In this document: positions 8,997-18,635 of the stretch, piece by piece | Layout of the letters: the number at the start of each line of letters is the position of its first letter | Position numbering within the stretch: position 1 is the first letter of the stretch | Assembly: GCA_035444285.1 (NCBI GenBank) | Contig: DAOMOK010000015.1 | Coordinates: 106,910-170,909, forward strand | Direction of reading: 5' to 3' | DNA: 64,000 bases | Source of the DNA: CAADGU01 sp035444285 | GTDB taxonomy: Bacteria > Chloroflexota > Anaerolineae > Promineifilales > Promineifilaceae | Position numbers and translations under genes: made by a program | Notes under the pieces: generated by a model | Databases searched by the model: none | The model's input: only the letters and a program-made list of their open reading frames with translations | Told to the model about the DNA's origin: nothing

Positions 8997-11726
8997 CTAT
9001 TGCTTACTTCGTAGTGCGCGCAGTCGGAGAATAAAGGTGAGCATAACCAGCAAACCAACCGGAATAATGGTCAGGATAGCAGCTGCGACCAACGCATTGC
9101 CGCTTGACAAAAACCCAGGTAGCAAGGAAGACCCACCACTGTTTTCATTGACTCCCAAAGTAAAGTCTACCGTTGGTGTGGCCTGGGTGGTCGGGGTGGC
9201 TGCGAGAGCCATATCTTCAGGCGCCTCTGTCGGCGTGGGCGTCAGGGTAGGCAAAGGAGTGGCGGTTACAGCCGGGGTAGCTACCATGCGTTCTGTTAAT
9301 AACAATTGAGCTTGCACTGTACCTTCAATATTTGTCGTGCCGTTATAAAGAGCCACCATACGGCCGTCTGCCATCACAGCCGACAGTAGCGTAGCCCTCT
9401 CCTCTACCGGCTGGGGTGAAAGTTCCATCGCCTCCTCTTCTTGCCAGCGAACCCCTTGCCACAACCAGTGCCGCAAAAAGGATGCATCCCTACCTATGCT
9501 CGTCTCCTTTTCTAATTGCAGTAAATAAACCACCTCCGCCTGATCAACCACCAACGCCGCCACCGCATAGGGATCGGTCACGCTGGCAACCCGGACAGCC
9601 GGACTCCACGTCCGACCACTGTCCAGGGATTGTTGATGCCACAAGTTTAAGCGGCTGCCGTCCCAATCTTGCCATGTGCGATGGACGATACGTTCACCAA
9701 TACCAACCATGTCATTCCACAGGATGGGGGATGTAGCCTGATTGCTTCGCTCTACCAATGCCGGCTCACTCCAGGTAACACCACCGTCTTGCGTTTGGGC
9801 ATAATACAGGGTGGACTTGCCCAGACTTTCCGGCAAGGTTTTCTGCTGCCACAGCATATGAAGCCGATTATCTTGAGTCCATGCCAGACGTGGTTGCTGG
9901 GGCAGGTCACCTTCTAATCCGATGTCAGTGAAGAGATGAGCAGACGACCAGGTCTTTCCTCCATCGGATGAGGTAAGTAAGTAGACGCCGCGCTCCTCGT
10001 TTACCAAAACGACATAGGCTACATAGATATTGCCGGCGGGATCGATCAGTATATCGGGATCGCCTATAGCCGATTGATGATTAGCCAGCAATTGGGGCGA
10101 CATCCATTCCAAAAACGAGGCCGCGCGAGCGCCATTTGCCTGGCTGAAATAGAGATGGTCGCCTGTGTTTCCACGCCAGACGGCCAATATCAACCCGTCT
10201 TGACCGGTAGTTATCGCCGGTTGATCGGCATAACCAGATGTCGAGAGTATCGTGGTCGGCCCTATCCAGCGCCCGCTGTCCCATTGTTCATAGTGAAGTT
10301 CCTGACCGGGTTGAGGAAATGCAGGCACAATCTCATTACCCTGGGACTGGCTCCACATCATGTGCAGCCGATTCTCCTGGTCAACAACTATATCAGAAGA
10401 CAAGATCAGGCCATCCAAAACCGCTACGGCCGCCGGCGTACTCCACAAAGGGTCAGTCAACGGGGCAACATCCAGAGATTGTAACGGCCGTGACGTAAAC
10501 CAGACATCTTGCCCAACCCCTCGCCCACAACTAACAACACCCAGTTGATCGTTATGAACAAAGATCTGACGGCCACAAGTCAGGCTGATAGATCGAAAAA
10601 CCGTCTCATCAATAAAAGAAGTCAACTCCGCTTGAGGTTGCGGAATACCCCAATGCCCATCTTTCCAAAGCAGCAGGTGATTTTGTGCCGCGAGTTTTGC
10701 CACAAGCACCGGCCAGCTGCCGCCTGTCAAAAATTGGCTTTCTTCTGGGCACTGATCAAACTCAGCCAATGGGAGTTGCGGAGACTCCCAGGTGCGGCCA
10801 TTATCAGGCGACCATTGATGATACAGATCACAGGCAGCGCCATCATGGCCTGCCTGCCAGGTCAAATGAACAGCATTGCCATCCGTTGACATTTGTATGC
10901 CCGATGGCCCAACAGCATCCATCGCATCCATCTCTTGGCGACTGTCCAGCACCAACGGCTGGCTCCAGTTTTGGCCATTATCAAATGAAGAGGCAACCAG
11001 GATTTGCTCTAAGGCCTGATCATCCCAGGCGATATGCACATTGGCATTGTCGTCTATTGCCAGATGCACGTTGGCATCAGCCTTTGTTAACAGGCGGAAA
11101 TAATTGGAAGAATAGATGAGAAATGGTTCCGACCAGGTAAAACCGCCATCATCGGAACTAACATAAAAAAGGCCAGGCAGCGTTGGATTTGAGGTGAGAT
11201 AGACTAAATGGTGACGGCCGTTTTCGTCCATACTCACATCAAAGGCCAACACATCATCGGCAATCTGCTGGCGCAAATCCCAGGCATCAAAAACCGTAAA
11301 CGCATCCGCCTCCACCCGGCTGCGAAACAAACCATTTTCCGCATCCAACCAGAAGGCATGAATCAAGTTGTTCTCGTCAGCAAAAAGATGCGCCGGGAAC
11401 AACGGCGTTCGGTCCTGTGCGCTCAGATCAGTGGAATATCGTCGCGTACCAAATGGCAATTCTGCTAACTGAGGTATACTCCAGGTGCGATTATTCCCTT
11501 GCACATAAACAATACCATCAAGGGAATCTTGCCAGACGATGTGTACCACACCATTGGCATCTACCACAGCTTGCGGGGTATTGGCCGTACCTGACTGTGA
11601 CAAATTGATCGGGGCCATCCATGAATTGTCTGAATTTTGGCTTATCGCCGGCGAAATCCTAAACACGCCTCCCCAGAATAAGATCACCATCACGGCGATG
11701 AACGCTCTTTTCATTAGTTGTTTCAT
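8997..11726 (-). CDS. Large membrane-anchored BNR-repeat (sialidase-fold) surface protein
   Basis: The protein has 909 aa. A signal-like segment (AFIAVMVILFWGGVF) is followed by at least six Asp-box motifs, for example SDDGGFTWSEP, SSDGGKTWSSA, TQDGGVTWSEP and SLDSGRTWSPA, spread over about 650 residues. This could build two beta-propellers. A Thr/Pro-rich stalk (TPLPTLTPTPTEAPE) and a C-terminal transmembrane helix (LVAAAILTIIPVGLLVMLTFIL) with a basic tail follow. It is a longer relative of the BNR protein at 5902-7455. Both flank the DNRLRE protein, which suggests a surface assembly associated with the polysaccharide locus. Enzyme activity is not established. Confidence 0.75.
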   Translation of the reverse strand: MKQLMKRAFIAVMVILFWGGVFRISPAISQNSDNSWMAPINLSQSGTANTPQAVVDANGVVHIVWQDSLDGIVYVQGNNRTWSIPQLAELPFGTRRYSTDLSAQDRTPLFPAHLFADENNLIHAFWLDAENGLFRSRVEADAFTVFDAWDLRQQIADDVLAFDVSMDENGRHHLVYLTSNPTLPGLFYVSSDDGGFTWSEPFLIYSSNYFRLLTKADANVHLAIDDNANVHIAWDDQALEQILVASSFDNGQNWSQPLVLDSRQEMDAMDAVGPSGIQMSTDGNAVHLTWQAGHDGAACDLYHQWSPDNGRTWESPQLPLAEFDQCPEESQFLTGGSWPVLVAKLAAQNHLLLWKDGHWGIPQPQAELTSFIDETVFRSISLTCGRQIFVHNDQLGVVSCGRGVGQDVWFTSRPLQSLDVAPLTDPLWSTPAAVAVLDGLILSSDIVVDQENRLHMMWSQSQGNEIVPAFPQPGQELHYEQWDSGRWIGPTTILSTSGYADQPAITTGQDGLILAVWRGNTGDHLYFSQANGARAASFLEWMSPQLLANHQSAIGDPDILIDPAGNIYVAYVVLVNEERGVYLLTSSDGGKTWSSAHLFTDIGLEGDLPQQPRLAWTQDNRLHMLWQQKTLPESLGKSTLYYAQTQDGGVTWSEPALVERSNQATSPILWNDMVGIGERIVHRTWQDWDGSRLNLWHQQSLDSGRTWSPAVRVASVTDPYAVAALVVDQAEVVYLLQLEKETSIGRDASFLRHWLWQGVRWQEEEAMELSPQPVEERATLLSAVMADGRMVALYNGTTNIEGTVQAQLLLTERMVATPAVTATPLPTLTPTPTEAPEDMALAATPTTQATPTVDFTLGVNENSGGSSLLPGFLSSGNALVAAAILTIIPVGLLVMLTFILRLRALRSKQ

Positions 11727-12018
11727 AGTATCATGCCGCCATCATTTCCAAAGCGGCCACGGTCATGCAATAGATTTTCAAAATAAAGCCACTGCGAGTA
11801 TACCCACATTTTTAGCAAGCTCCGCCATTCTAAGGCATTATCCTTAGCTAACTGCATCGTAGATTTATGCTCTCCGGAGCGATGGCTACAACAGAGAGCA
11901 AATAACAGGCCAGATCCCAAATTGCCACCAACAATCTTACTCAAACATTCGTTTAAAAACGTGCTGAGATTTGAGTGCAACCATTGGATAAACTGTTGTA
12001 TTTTCGTGGCGTTTGGCT

Positions 12019-12591
12019 CTAGCCGTTCAAGTAATAGATGGACCGTCCCTTCCCACGTGTGCGACGGCTTCTGTTGCTTTTTTGCGGAGCAGTCTCTACC
12101 TTTCCCAGGTCTGTCCTATCAATTTGTATACGCCTGACCTGGCCCAGATAAGTTAAAAGAATCTGCACCCTGCCATGCGGTGTGAGCGTTCGCTCAAACA
12201 AGGCCGACATATTGCGTAATGGCCCCTGGGTAATTTTCACCTCATCGCCAGGTTCAAATGTATAGGCTTCCCATCCGCCATCAGCTTCAATAGTGGCCAG
12301 TTCCCGTCGCAAATATTCAATGGTACCATTGGGCACGGGAACCGGTGGCTCGTCATCAAAGGCGACAAGGCACTTTAAGCCAGGCGTCCATTTGAGTTCT
12401 GCGGCGACACCTTCTTCAAAATCAGCTTCAACAAACAAATAAGTTGGGAAAAAAGGTTTCCACAACAGTTTGTTCTTGTTCTCAAGTATGGGTACTTGTG
12501 GCAGATAGGTATTGAATCCCCGCTGCTGCATAATGGCTGCCACCTGGTGTTCGCAGTTGGCTTTTGTATGTGCCGCATACCACTGTTTCAT
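12019..12591 (-). CDS. NusG-family transcription elongation factor paralogue (RfaH/LoaP-like)
   Basis: The protein has 190 aa. Residues 1-110 form a NusG N-terminal (NGN) domain: WYAAHTKANCEHQVAAIMQQRG, FFPTYLFVEADFEEG. Around residue 120-145 is a KOW motif (FEPGDEVKITQGPLRNMS). The C-terminal 25 residues are basic (NRSRRTRGKGRS), which is unusual for housekeeping NusG. It sits in a polysaccharide locus away from secE/rplK, so it is probably a specialised NusG paralogue that helps polymerase read through long envelope operons. No ops-like element was recognised upstream of the neighbours. Confidence 0.85.
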   Translation of the reverse strand: MKQWYAAHTKANCEHQVAAIMQQRGFNTYLPQVPILENKNKLLWKPFFPTYLFVEADFEEGVAAELKWTPGLKCLVAFDDEPPVPVPNGTIEYLRRELATIEADGGWEAYTFEPGDEVKITQGPLRNMSALFERTLTPHGRVQILLTYLGQVRRIQIDRTDLGKVETAPQKSNRSRRTRGKGRSIYYLNG

Positions 12592-12722
12592 AAGGTTGAC
12601 TATTCATCTTTTTTCTTACAAGCAGTCTTATAGTTGGTTCACCCGTGTGAAGACCGATGTAAGCCAGTTAGTAAGTGGTTTTTGGTAGATTTATGGTTGG
12701 TGGTTTTTTTGAGAGATGACAT

Positions 12723-13973
12723 ATGAAAATTCTGTTTATTGTCCCTTATGTACCCAATTTGATTCGTGTACGGCCGTATAACATCCTGCGTTCGCTCAGT
12801 GCCCGTGGCCACCAGATCACCCTCCTTACCCTGGTAAGCGACCAACAAGACCTGGCTGATCTTGAGCAGATCAAACCATATTGCCACGCCATACACACCG
12901 TTCAGATGTCGAAAAAGAACTCCATTATCAATTGTCTGAAGGTGGTACCCAGCCGCACCCCTTTCCAAAGCGTTTACTCCTGGCAGCCTTCCTTACTAAA
13001 GTTAGCCGGAGACCTGGATAAATTTGATGTGGTACATGTGGAACATTTGCGGGGCGCGCAATATGGGCTGGCCCTCAAACAACATTCTCATCTGCCGGTC
13101 ATATGGGATAGCGTAGACTGCATCACCCACCTGTTTCGCCAGGCAGTGGCAAAAAGCGAGGATTTTGTCCGGCGCTGGCGCAGCCGTCTGGATCTGAAGC
13201 GCACAGAATGGTTTGAAGGGTGGGCGATTAATCAATTTGACCATGTACTGGTAACATCAAAGCTAGATAAAACACAGCTACTGGCCCTGGACAACCAGCC
13301 CCAGGCGCTTACTGCGCCAATAACCGTACTGCCCAATGGTGTAGATTTCGACTATTTCCAGCCAAACCCTGCTATACCCACCGACGCCAATACCCTTGTA
13401 GTCACGGGAAAGATGAGTTACCATGCCAATATCAGCATGTCGTTGCATCTAGTTCATGACATTATGCCCAGGGTGTGGCAGCAGAATCCAGCAGTAAAAT
13501 TGTTGGTAGTGGGTAAAGACCCCACGCCGGAAATTGCCGAACTCAACCAACACCCGGCTATCACCGTCACCGGCACCGTACCAGACATCCCACCGTATTT
13601 ACACCAGGCAACGCTGGCGGTGGCGCCTATCACTTACAATGCGGGTATTCAGAACAAGATATTAGAGGCAATGGCTTGTGGCACGGCCGTAGTGACTACC
13701 TCCCAGGCAATCAGCAGCCTCAACATCCAACCAAAGCAAGAGATAGCCATTGCAGACACGCCAGAGGATTTTTCCCAGGCTATTCTAAAGCTCCTCCGGG
13801 ACGAACAGACACGACAAGAAATGGCAAAAGCCGGTTATACTTACGTCCGGAACCATCACAATTGGGAAACCATTGCTCATAACTTAGAATCCATTTATCT
13901 GGAGACCATGCACGCCAAAAAATATCTCACGCATACCCAGACTAAGCAAGAGCAGAGTTTAATTCTTAACTAA
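12723..13973 (+). CDS. Glycosyltransferase family 4 (TIGR03087-like sugar transferase)
   Basis: This 416-aa GT-B fold enzyme starts MKILFIVPYVPNLIRVRPYN and has LPNGVDFDYFQP between the two domains. The C-terminal nucleotide-sugar site reads APITYNAGIQNKILEAMACG with the conserved Glu (residues about 305-325). The overall pattern resembles the TIGR03087 group of exopolysaccharide/PEP-CTERM-associated glycosyltransferases. It is divergent from the NusG paralogue and followed by the Wzz/BY-kinase fusion. GAGAGATG stands before the ATG. Likely role: transfer of a sugar during exopolysaccharide repeat-unit assembly; sugar identity unknown. Confidence 0.87.
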   Translation: MKILFIVPYVPNLIRVRPYNILRSLSARGHQITLLTLVSDQQDLADLEQIKPYCHAIHTVQMSKKNSIINCLKVVPSRTPFQSVYSWQPSLLKLAGDLDKFDVVHVEHLRGAQYGLALKQHSHLPVIWDSVDCITHLFRQAVAKSEDFVRRWRSRLDLKRTEWFEGWAINQFDHVLVTSKLDKTQLLALDNQPQALTAPITVLPNGVDFDYFQPNPAIPTDANTLVVTGKMSYHANISMSLHLVHDIMPRVWQQNPAVKLLVVGKDPTPEIAELNQHPAITVTGTVPDIPPYLHQATLAVAPITYNAGIQNKILEAMACGTAVVTTSQAISSLNIQPKQEIAIADTPEDFSQAILKLLRDEQTRQEMAKAGYTYVRNHHNWETIAHNLESIYLETMHAKKYLTHTQTKQEQSLILN

Positions 13974-14089
13974 CCAGCAACACACAAAACGCAACTCATG
14001 TGGGGCGCATTTTAAGAGCAGAACAGCTAAACCAAATCCTTATTTCAACAAAACGCAATTCGTTTAACTTTGGCACTAGAGGGGAAACT

Positions 14090-15721
14090 ATGGAGATTAG
14101 AAATTATATTGCACCTTTGCTCAAATGGTGGTGGCTCATTCTAATATCCACCATGATAGCCGGTGTTTCCAGTTATTTTGCTGTCAGCCAACAACCACGA
14201 ACATACCAATCGGCAACAACGCTCATCATCGGTAATGCCATCGAAAACCCCAATCCTTCGGGTAATGACTTTTACCTGTCACAACAACTTGCCGGCACTT
14301 ATGTCGGTCTGGCCTACCGTTCATCTGTCCGCCAGGCAATAATGGAAACATTGGGGCTTACCTGGCTGCCCGATATCCGAGTGACACAGAACTCAAATAC
14401 CATTGTCATTTTAGTCACCGCTTACAGTCCGGAACTGGCCCAAGCCGTAGCCGCCGAACTGGCAAATCAACTCATCCTCCTCAGTCCAACTTCCGCATCA
14501 GAGAACCGGGAGCGCCAGGATTTTATTAACAAACAGCTTGACGATTATGAGATCGCCATTACCGAAACCAGCGCCCAGATCGTCGAAAAGAACAATCAAC
14601 TTCCCAACCTGATTAGCGCCAGGGAAATCGCCGCGCTTCAAAGCGAGATTGAAACGTTAGATGCAACTTTGCAGCGTTTACAAACAACCTACGCCCTGCT
14701 GTTACAAAACACACAAAAAGGAGCCACTAACACACTCAGCATCATCGAACCGGCTTACCTGCCGCAATCGCCCGTTGATCCCCGAAATGAAATCACCGTT
14801 ATCGTGGCCATGGCGGTTGGTTTTGTGCTGGCGGCAGCTGCGGCATTTTTAATGGAATATCTGGATGATACCATTCAGACGCCTGAACAACTGTCCCAAT
14901 TAACCCAGGAACCAACTGTTGTAAATATCGGGCAGATGAAAGCATCAGATAACGGTCTGGCAACTGTGACCGAACCTCGTTCATCAGTGTCAGAAGCTTT
15001 CCGCGTGCTGCGGACTGGTGTGCAGTTTGCTTCTATAGACAATCCACTCCAGGTGGTTCTGGTCACCAGCGCCACACCGGGCGAAGGTAAAACAACTGTC
15101 TCTGCCAATCTGGCAGTAGTTCTGGCTCAGGCAGGGCATAAAGTGCTGCTGATAGACGCAGATCTGCGCAGCCCTTCCCAACAAGATACGTTTAAGCTGG
15201 ACAATTCAAGCGGGCTTACCACAGTCTTGCTGTTTTTTGAAAAAGCGCACAAAGACGGCCGTCTACAACAAGTAATAGAAAAAGCGATTCGCCCCACCAA
15301 CGTCCCGGGGTTGGAAGTCCTGAGTAGTGGCCCTATTCCTCCCAATCCATCGGAACTGCTTGGGTCGGCTAAGATGCGCGAATTACTGGAATATCTCAAG
15401 CAGGAATACGATTATATCGTCTTTGATTCACCCCCTGTACTTCCGGTAACAGATGCTGTTATATTGAGTTTGCTGGTAGACCGCACGCTGCTGGTGGTGC
15501 GGGCCGGGAAAAGCCGTTCAAAATACATCCAACACGTTTCACAACGGCTGCATGAGGTCAATGCCAACCTGTTGGGCTGTGTCTTGAATGGGACAAGCGC
15601 CCGTAACAGCTACTATGGAGATTACTCCGAATATCCCTATCCAGAGTCCCGAAAAGATGATAAGGATGAAAAAGCTACCAAGATCAATCGCGGCCTAAAG
15701 AAAAAGATTATTACCCAATAG
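14090..15721 (+). CDS. Wzz-type chain-length protein fused to BY-kinase (CpsCD-like)
   Basis: The protein has 543 aa from the ATG at 14090, chosen because GAGGGG precedes it and the Wzz domain starts at once (MEIRNYIAPLLKWWW). An upstream GTG at 14000 would add 30 unlike residues. Transmembrane helices lie near residues 12-32 and 225-245. The cytoplasmic kinase has Walker A (TSATPGEGKTT), Walker A' (VLLIDADLRSP) and Walker B (YDYIVFDSPPV). The C-terminus has the Tyr cluster NSYYGDYSEYPYPES typical of autophosphorylated BY-kinases. It should control length and export of the exopolysaccharide. Confidence 0.92.
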   Translation: MEIRNYIAPLLKWWWLILISTMIAGVSSYFAVSQQPRTYQSATTLIIGNAIENPNPSGNDFYLSQQLAGTYVGLAYRSSVRQAIMETLGLTWLPDIRVTQNSNTIVILVTAYSPELAQAVAAELANQLILLSPTSASENRERQDFINKQLDDYEIAITETSAQIVEKNNQLPNLISAREIAALQSEIETLDATLQRLQTTYALLLQNTQKGATNTLSIIEPAYLPQSPVDPRNEITVIVAMAVGFVLAAAAAFLMEYLDDTIQTPEQLSQLTQEPTVVNIGQMKASDNGLATVTEPRSSVSEAFRVLRTGVQFASIDNPLQVVLVTSATPGEGKTTVSANLAVVLAQAGHKVLLIDADLRSPSQQDTFKLDNSSGLTTVLLFFEKAHKDGRLQQVIEKAIRPTNVPGLEVLSSGPIPPNPSELLGSAKMRELLEYLKQEYDYIVFDSPPVLPVTDAVILSLLVDRTLLVVRAGKSRSKYIQHVSQRLHEVNANLLGCVLNGTSARNSYYGDYSEYPYPESRKDDKDEKATKINRGLKKKIITQ

Positions 15722-15730
15722 AATTTTCGC

Positions 15731-16432
15731 CTACCGGCTAAACAGGCCGTATTTGAGGATGGCATATACGGCTCGAAAGCCATCCCTCCAGTTGATCTTT
15801 TTGCCTTCGGCGTAGGTACGGCCGTAATAAGAAATGCCCACCTCATAGATACGGCAATCCTTCAGTTTGGCTATTTTTGCCGTTACCTCCGGCTCAAAAC
15901 CGAACCGCTCTTCCTTTAACTCAATCTGGTCCAAGATGCTTTTGCGGAACACCTTGTAACACACTTCCATATCCGTCAGGTTAAGATTGGTAAAGGCATT
16001 AGACATCAGCGTCAGCCCTTTGTTGCCCAATGAATGCCAGAAATACAGCACCCGGTGCGATTCACCCCCGATAAAACGAGAACCATACACCACATCCGCC
16101 TTATCTTCTAACATCGGTCGGAGCAGCTTACCATATTCAGCCGGGTCGTATTCCAGGTCAGCATCCTGAACAATAACAAAATCCCCCTGTGCGCGCGCAA
16201 AACCGGTACGCAAAGCAGCCCCCTTCCCCCTATTTTGTTCGTGAAAGATGATCACCACATTGTCCGCTTCAGCTTCCAACTTCCGTAAATAATCGCGTGT
16301 GCCATCAGCAGAGCCATCATCCACAACAATCAGTTCCCGATCTATTTCCAGAGGCGCGTCCTGCACCTTCTTAATAATTGTTTCTATTGTGTTAATTTCA
16401 TTGTAACAGGGAATCACAATGGAAAGTTTCAT
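15731..16432 (-). CDS. Glycosyltransferase family 2 (dolichyl-phosphate mannosyltransferase-like)
   Basis: The protein has 233 aa. It begins MKLSIVIPCYNEINTIETII, then LIVVDDGSADGT and VIVQDADLEYDP (the DXD-like metal site), then VVYGSRFIGGE; this pattern is that of DPM1/polyprenyl-phosphate sugar synthases. There are no C-terminal transmembrane helices. It is convergent with the BY-kinase gene and ends nine bases from it. GAGGCG lies before the ATG. It would load a sugar onto a lipid phosphate carrier for surface glycan or protein glycosylation. Confidence 0.87.
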   Translation of the reverse strand: MKLSIVIPCYNEINTIETIIKKVQDAPLEIDRELIVVDDGSADGTRDYLRKLEAEADNVVIIFHEQNRGKGAALRTGFARAQGDFVIVQDADLEYDPAEYGKLLRPMLEDKADVVYGSRFIGGESHRVLYFWHSLGNKGLTLMSNAFTNLNLTDMEVCYKVFRKSILDQIELKEERFGFEPEVTAKIAKLKDCRIYEVGISYYGRTYAEGKKINWRDGFRAVYAILKYGLFSR

Positions 16433-16497
16433 AGGGTCGCCTCGTCAATTCTTAGATGTGGGTGGATTTTATCACCGCTGTGAGGCGTATAATACAT

Positions 16498-16534
16498 GAA
16501 AAAAAGAGCAGGGCACACCGGGTACCCTGCTCTT
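16498..16534 (-). terminator. Rho-independent terminator after the radical SAM gene
   Basis: A 9-bp perfect stem (AGAGCAGGG with CCCTGCTCT at 16505-16513 and 16525-16533) is followed on the minus strand by a run of seven T. It lies about 55 bp after the stop of the radical SAM gene at 16588. Confidence 0.85.
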
Positions 16535-16587
16535 GCATGACGATTGGTTGATTGGCAGATGATTAAACGATCAGCGCCCAGGCCTCA

Positions 16588-18297
16588 TCAATCACCTGAA
16601 CTGGGTGCTGACTTTGGCATGATGGGCGCTCCTTCATCTGTGCCCGCCCAACTGAGATGTTGTAGACCGACGCTCAGCGCCGAACGCAGGGTGGACACAT
16701 CAGACATCAACATCTTTAAGTAGGTAAAGATAGGGCCGGGACGGAAGGCCCATTCACGAAAGGCCTGTTTTTGCCAGTAAAGCAGCCTCTCTGCCGACAA
16801 ATTGGGGTAATCCAGCACTGTGCCTTTGTCCATATCCACATTTTCCCAACGGGTGCCGGGACGGAACCAGCCATTTTCCACCACTTCAAAGAAGAAAGGT
16901 GTACCCGGATAAGGCGCAGCCACATGGAACAGGGCAATGTCTAATGGCAGCTTCTTGGCAAAATCAATAGTCTGGCGAATGGTTTCTTCCGTTTCGCCAG
17001 GTAGGCCGATGATGAAGTAACCCCAGTTCATAATACCCGCTTTCTTGGCCCATTCCAGCGAGCGGGCTGCTTTTTCGGGGTAAGCGCCTTTGCGAGCATG
17101 GCGCAAAATCTGTTCATTGCCACTTTCAATACCCCAGGAGATAAGGCGGCAGCCGGCCTTACCCATGAGTTGCAACATTTCTTCATCCACGTAATCCACC
17201 CGGCTGTTGCACGTCCAACGGATGTTGATGTTCTGCTCAATCATCAGTTTGCACAGTTCCACAACCTGATCTCGATTGACGGTGAACAGGTCGGCATACA
17301 TGTGAATGTTGTGAATGCCCTGCTTCTTGAGCTGCCACATTTCTTCAACCAACAATTGTGGCGAACGAAGGCGAGCTGTGTATTGGTAACTGACGTGTTT
17401 GATGCAGTAAGTGCAGCCGGCCGGGCAACCACGACTGGTGACGATAAAGGTGAATGGCCCTTTGATGAGAGGCATTCGGTATTTTTGCAGAGGCAGCATC
17501 TCGTGAAGCGGGATAGGCAAATCGTTCAGGTCGTTGATAAACGGCCGTGTGAAATTCACCACGATCTCCTCCCCGTTCCGCCAGGCAACGCCCTTGATAC
17601 CGTGCATACTCACCGTGCCATCTTCATGGATGGCCGGTTTGTACAGCATATCGTGTTTGTCAAAGATGGTATTGATTTCCGGGGAGCGTTCGTCAAAACG
17701 ATTTTCCAGATGATCCAGCAAGTCACGAATGGTCAGGTCTGGTTCGCCTACCAGCACAAAATCCAGAGCGGGATACGGCCGTAATGTCTCTTTGGGAATC
17801 GGCGTTACATGCGTGCCAAAAGCGATGGTCTTGGCCCCCCGTGCCTTCGCCAGGAAACAGCCAAACATATCATTTTCCAGCGTCGGCGCCGTCACCTGGG
17901 TCATGTAATACTTGGGTTTGTAGATGTCTAGCTGGCGGGTAAACTCTTCCCAGCCCATGCGCTCGGCATTGGCATCAATGATGCCCACTTTGTAAACCGG
18001 GTGCAGCAATGCCGCCATCTGCGCCAGCGACACCTGTGGCCAGACCATATTTTCACGGGTGCGGCGACCCACCCGGTGTTGGGTACGAATCCACAGACCG
18101 CCGTCTGGCGTGGGTGGATTCACCAGTAAAATATCTACGGCCGTAGACGGCCGTCCTTCCTCTAATAACCCCTGTTGTACAATCGCATCCGCATTCGGAA
18201 AATCCGCCATGCGCAGCTTGGGTACACGGCGGGTGCCCAAATTCTCGCGCAATGGATCTTTTTCTTTTTTCACGTCCTCATGAGTCGTTTCACTCAT
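16588..18297 (-). CDS. B12-binding-domain radical SAM protein
   Basis: The protein has 569 aa. Residues about 55-190 form a cobalamin-binding Rossmann domain (VDILLVNPPTPDGG, VGIIDANAERMGW, FVLVGEPD). The radical SAM cluster motif CPAGCTYC is at about 291-298, followed by the usual barrel sequences (TCNSRVDYVDEEML, SWGIESGNEQIL, YFIIGLPGETEETI). Members methylate or rearrange unactivated carbons in lipids, hopanoids and secondary metabolites; the substrate here is unknown. The ATG at 18297 has AAGGAG eight bases upstream; a TTG just before it would add one residue. It stands alone with its own terminator. Confidence 0.9.
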   Translation of the reverse strand: MSETTHEDVKKEKDPLRENLGTRRVPKLRMADFPNADAIVQQGLLEEGRPSTAVDILLVNPPTPDGGLWIRTQHRVGRRTRENMVWPQVSLAQMAALLHPVYKVGIIDANAERMGWEEFTRQLDIYKPKYYMTQVTAPTLENDMFGCFLAKARGAKTIAFGTHVTPIPKETLRPYPALDFVLVGEPDLTIRDLLDHLENRFDERSPEINTIFDKHDMLYKPAIHEDGTVSMHGIKGVAWRNGEEIVVNFTRPFINDLNDLPIPLHEMLPLQKYRMPLIKGPFTFIVTSRGCPAGCTYCIKHVSYQYTARLRSPQLLVEEMWQLKKQGIHNIHMYADLFTVNRDQVVELCKLMIEQNINIRWTCNSRVDYVDEEMLQLMGKAGCRLISWGIESGNEQILRHARKGAYPEKAARSLEWAKKAGIMNWGYFIIGLPGETEETIRQTIDFAKKLPLDIALFHVAAPYPGTPFFFEVVENGWFRPGTRWENVDMDKGTVLDYPNLSAERLLYWQKQAFREWAFRPGPIFTYLKMLMSDVSTLRSALSVGLQHLSWAGTDEGAPIMPKSAPSSGD

Positions 18298-18635
18298 CAA
18301 TCAATCTCCTTACATTGTGTAAGACCGGTTTCTTGTCCACAATACCTGCTAGAAATTAACCCATTTTGATACGTCATCCCGCAAATTCTCAGTTATTCTA
18401 AACATCTTCAAATGGGAGGCTCATGGATTGCTTTATAACCTGCCGGTCTATTAACTCACGGTACCAGGCTCCTGATGGGGAGCAGCAAGCATAGCAAAAC
18501 ACGGCAAAATTAAGATTGTGCTTAACAGTCTACTGATACACACCTATCGTTCTGAATAAATAAAAAGACCGGCTCAAGGTTGTAAGATACCATGAGCCAG
18601 TCAGAGATGTGGGGAGATTCCTACCAGACTATCCA
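18298..18635. other. Intergenic region without a gene
   Basis: The 338 bases between the radical SAM gene and the sigma factor gene contain no ORF with a plausible start. The only clear structure is the sigma factor terminator near its right end; the left side should hold the promoter of the radical SAM gene, but no strong -35/-10 pair stands out. Confidence 0.6.
18555..18602 (-). terminator. Rho-independent terminator after the sigma factor gene
   Basis: On the minus strand GACTGGCTCA pairs with TGAGCCGGTC (one G-T type mismatch) around a 16-nt loop, followed by TTTTTATTTATT. It lies 34 bp after the stop codon of the sigma factor gene. Confidence 0.8.

Noticed and set aside
5902..11726. Naming the BNR proteins as sialidases
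   Set aside because: Asp boxes occur in many propellers without sialidase activity, and I could not assign the arginine triad or catalytic Tyr/Glu.
11723..11980. An 85-codon minus-strand frame before the 909-aa BNR gene
   Set aside because: It overlaps the start of the BNR gene in an ATGA arrangement, but has no ribosome site, no recognisable domain and mixed composition. The gap (11727-12018) is more likely a leader.
12639..12968. A 109-codon minus-strand frame opposite the start of the GT4 gene
   Set aside because: It lies mostly antisense to conserved glycosyltransferase codons and shows no protein-like features.
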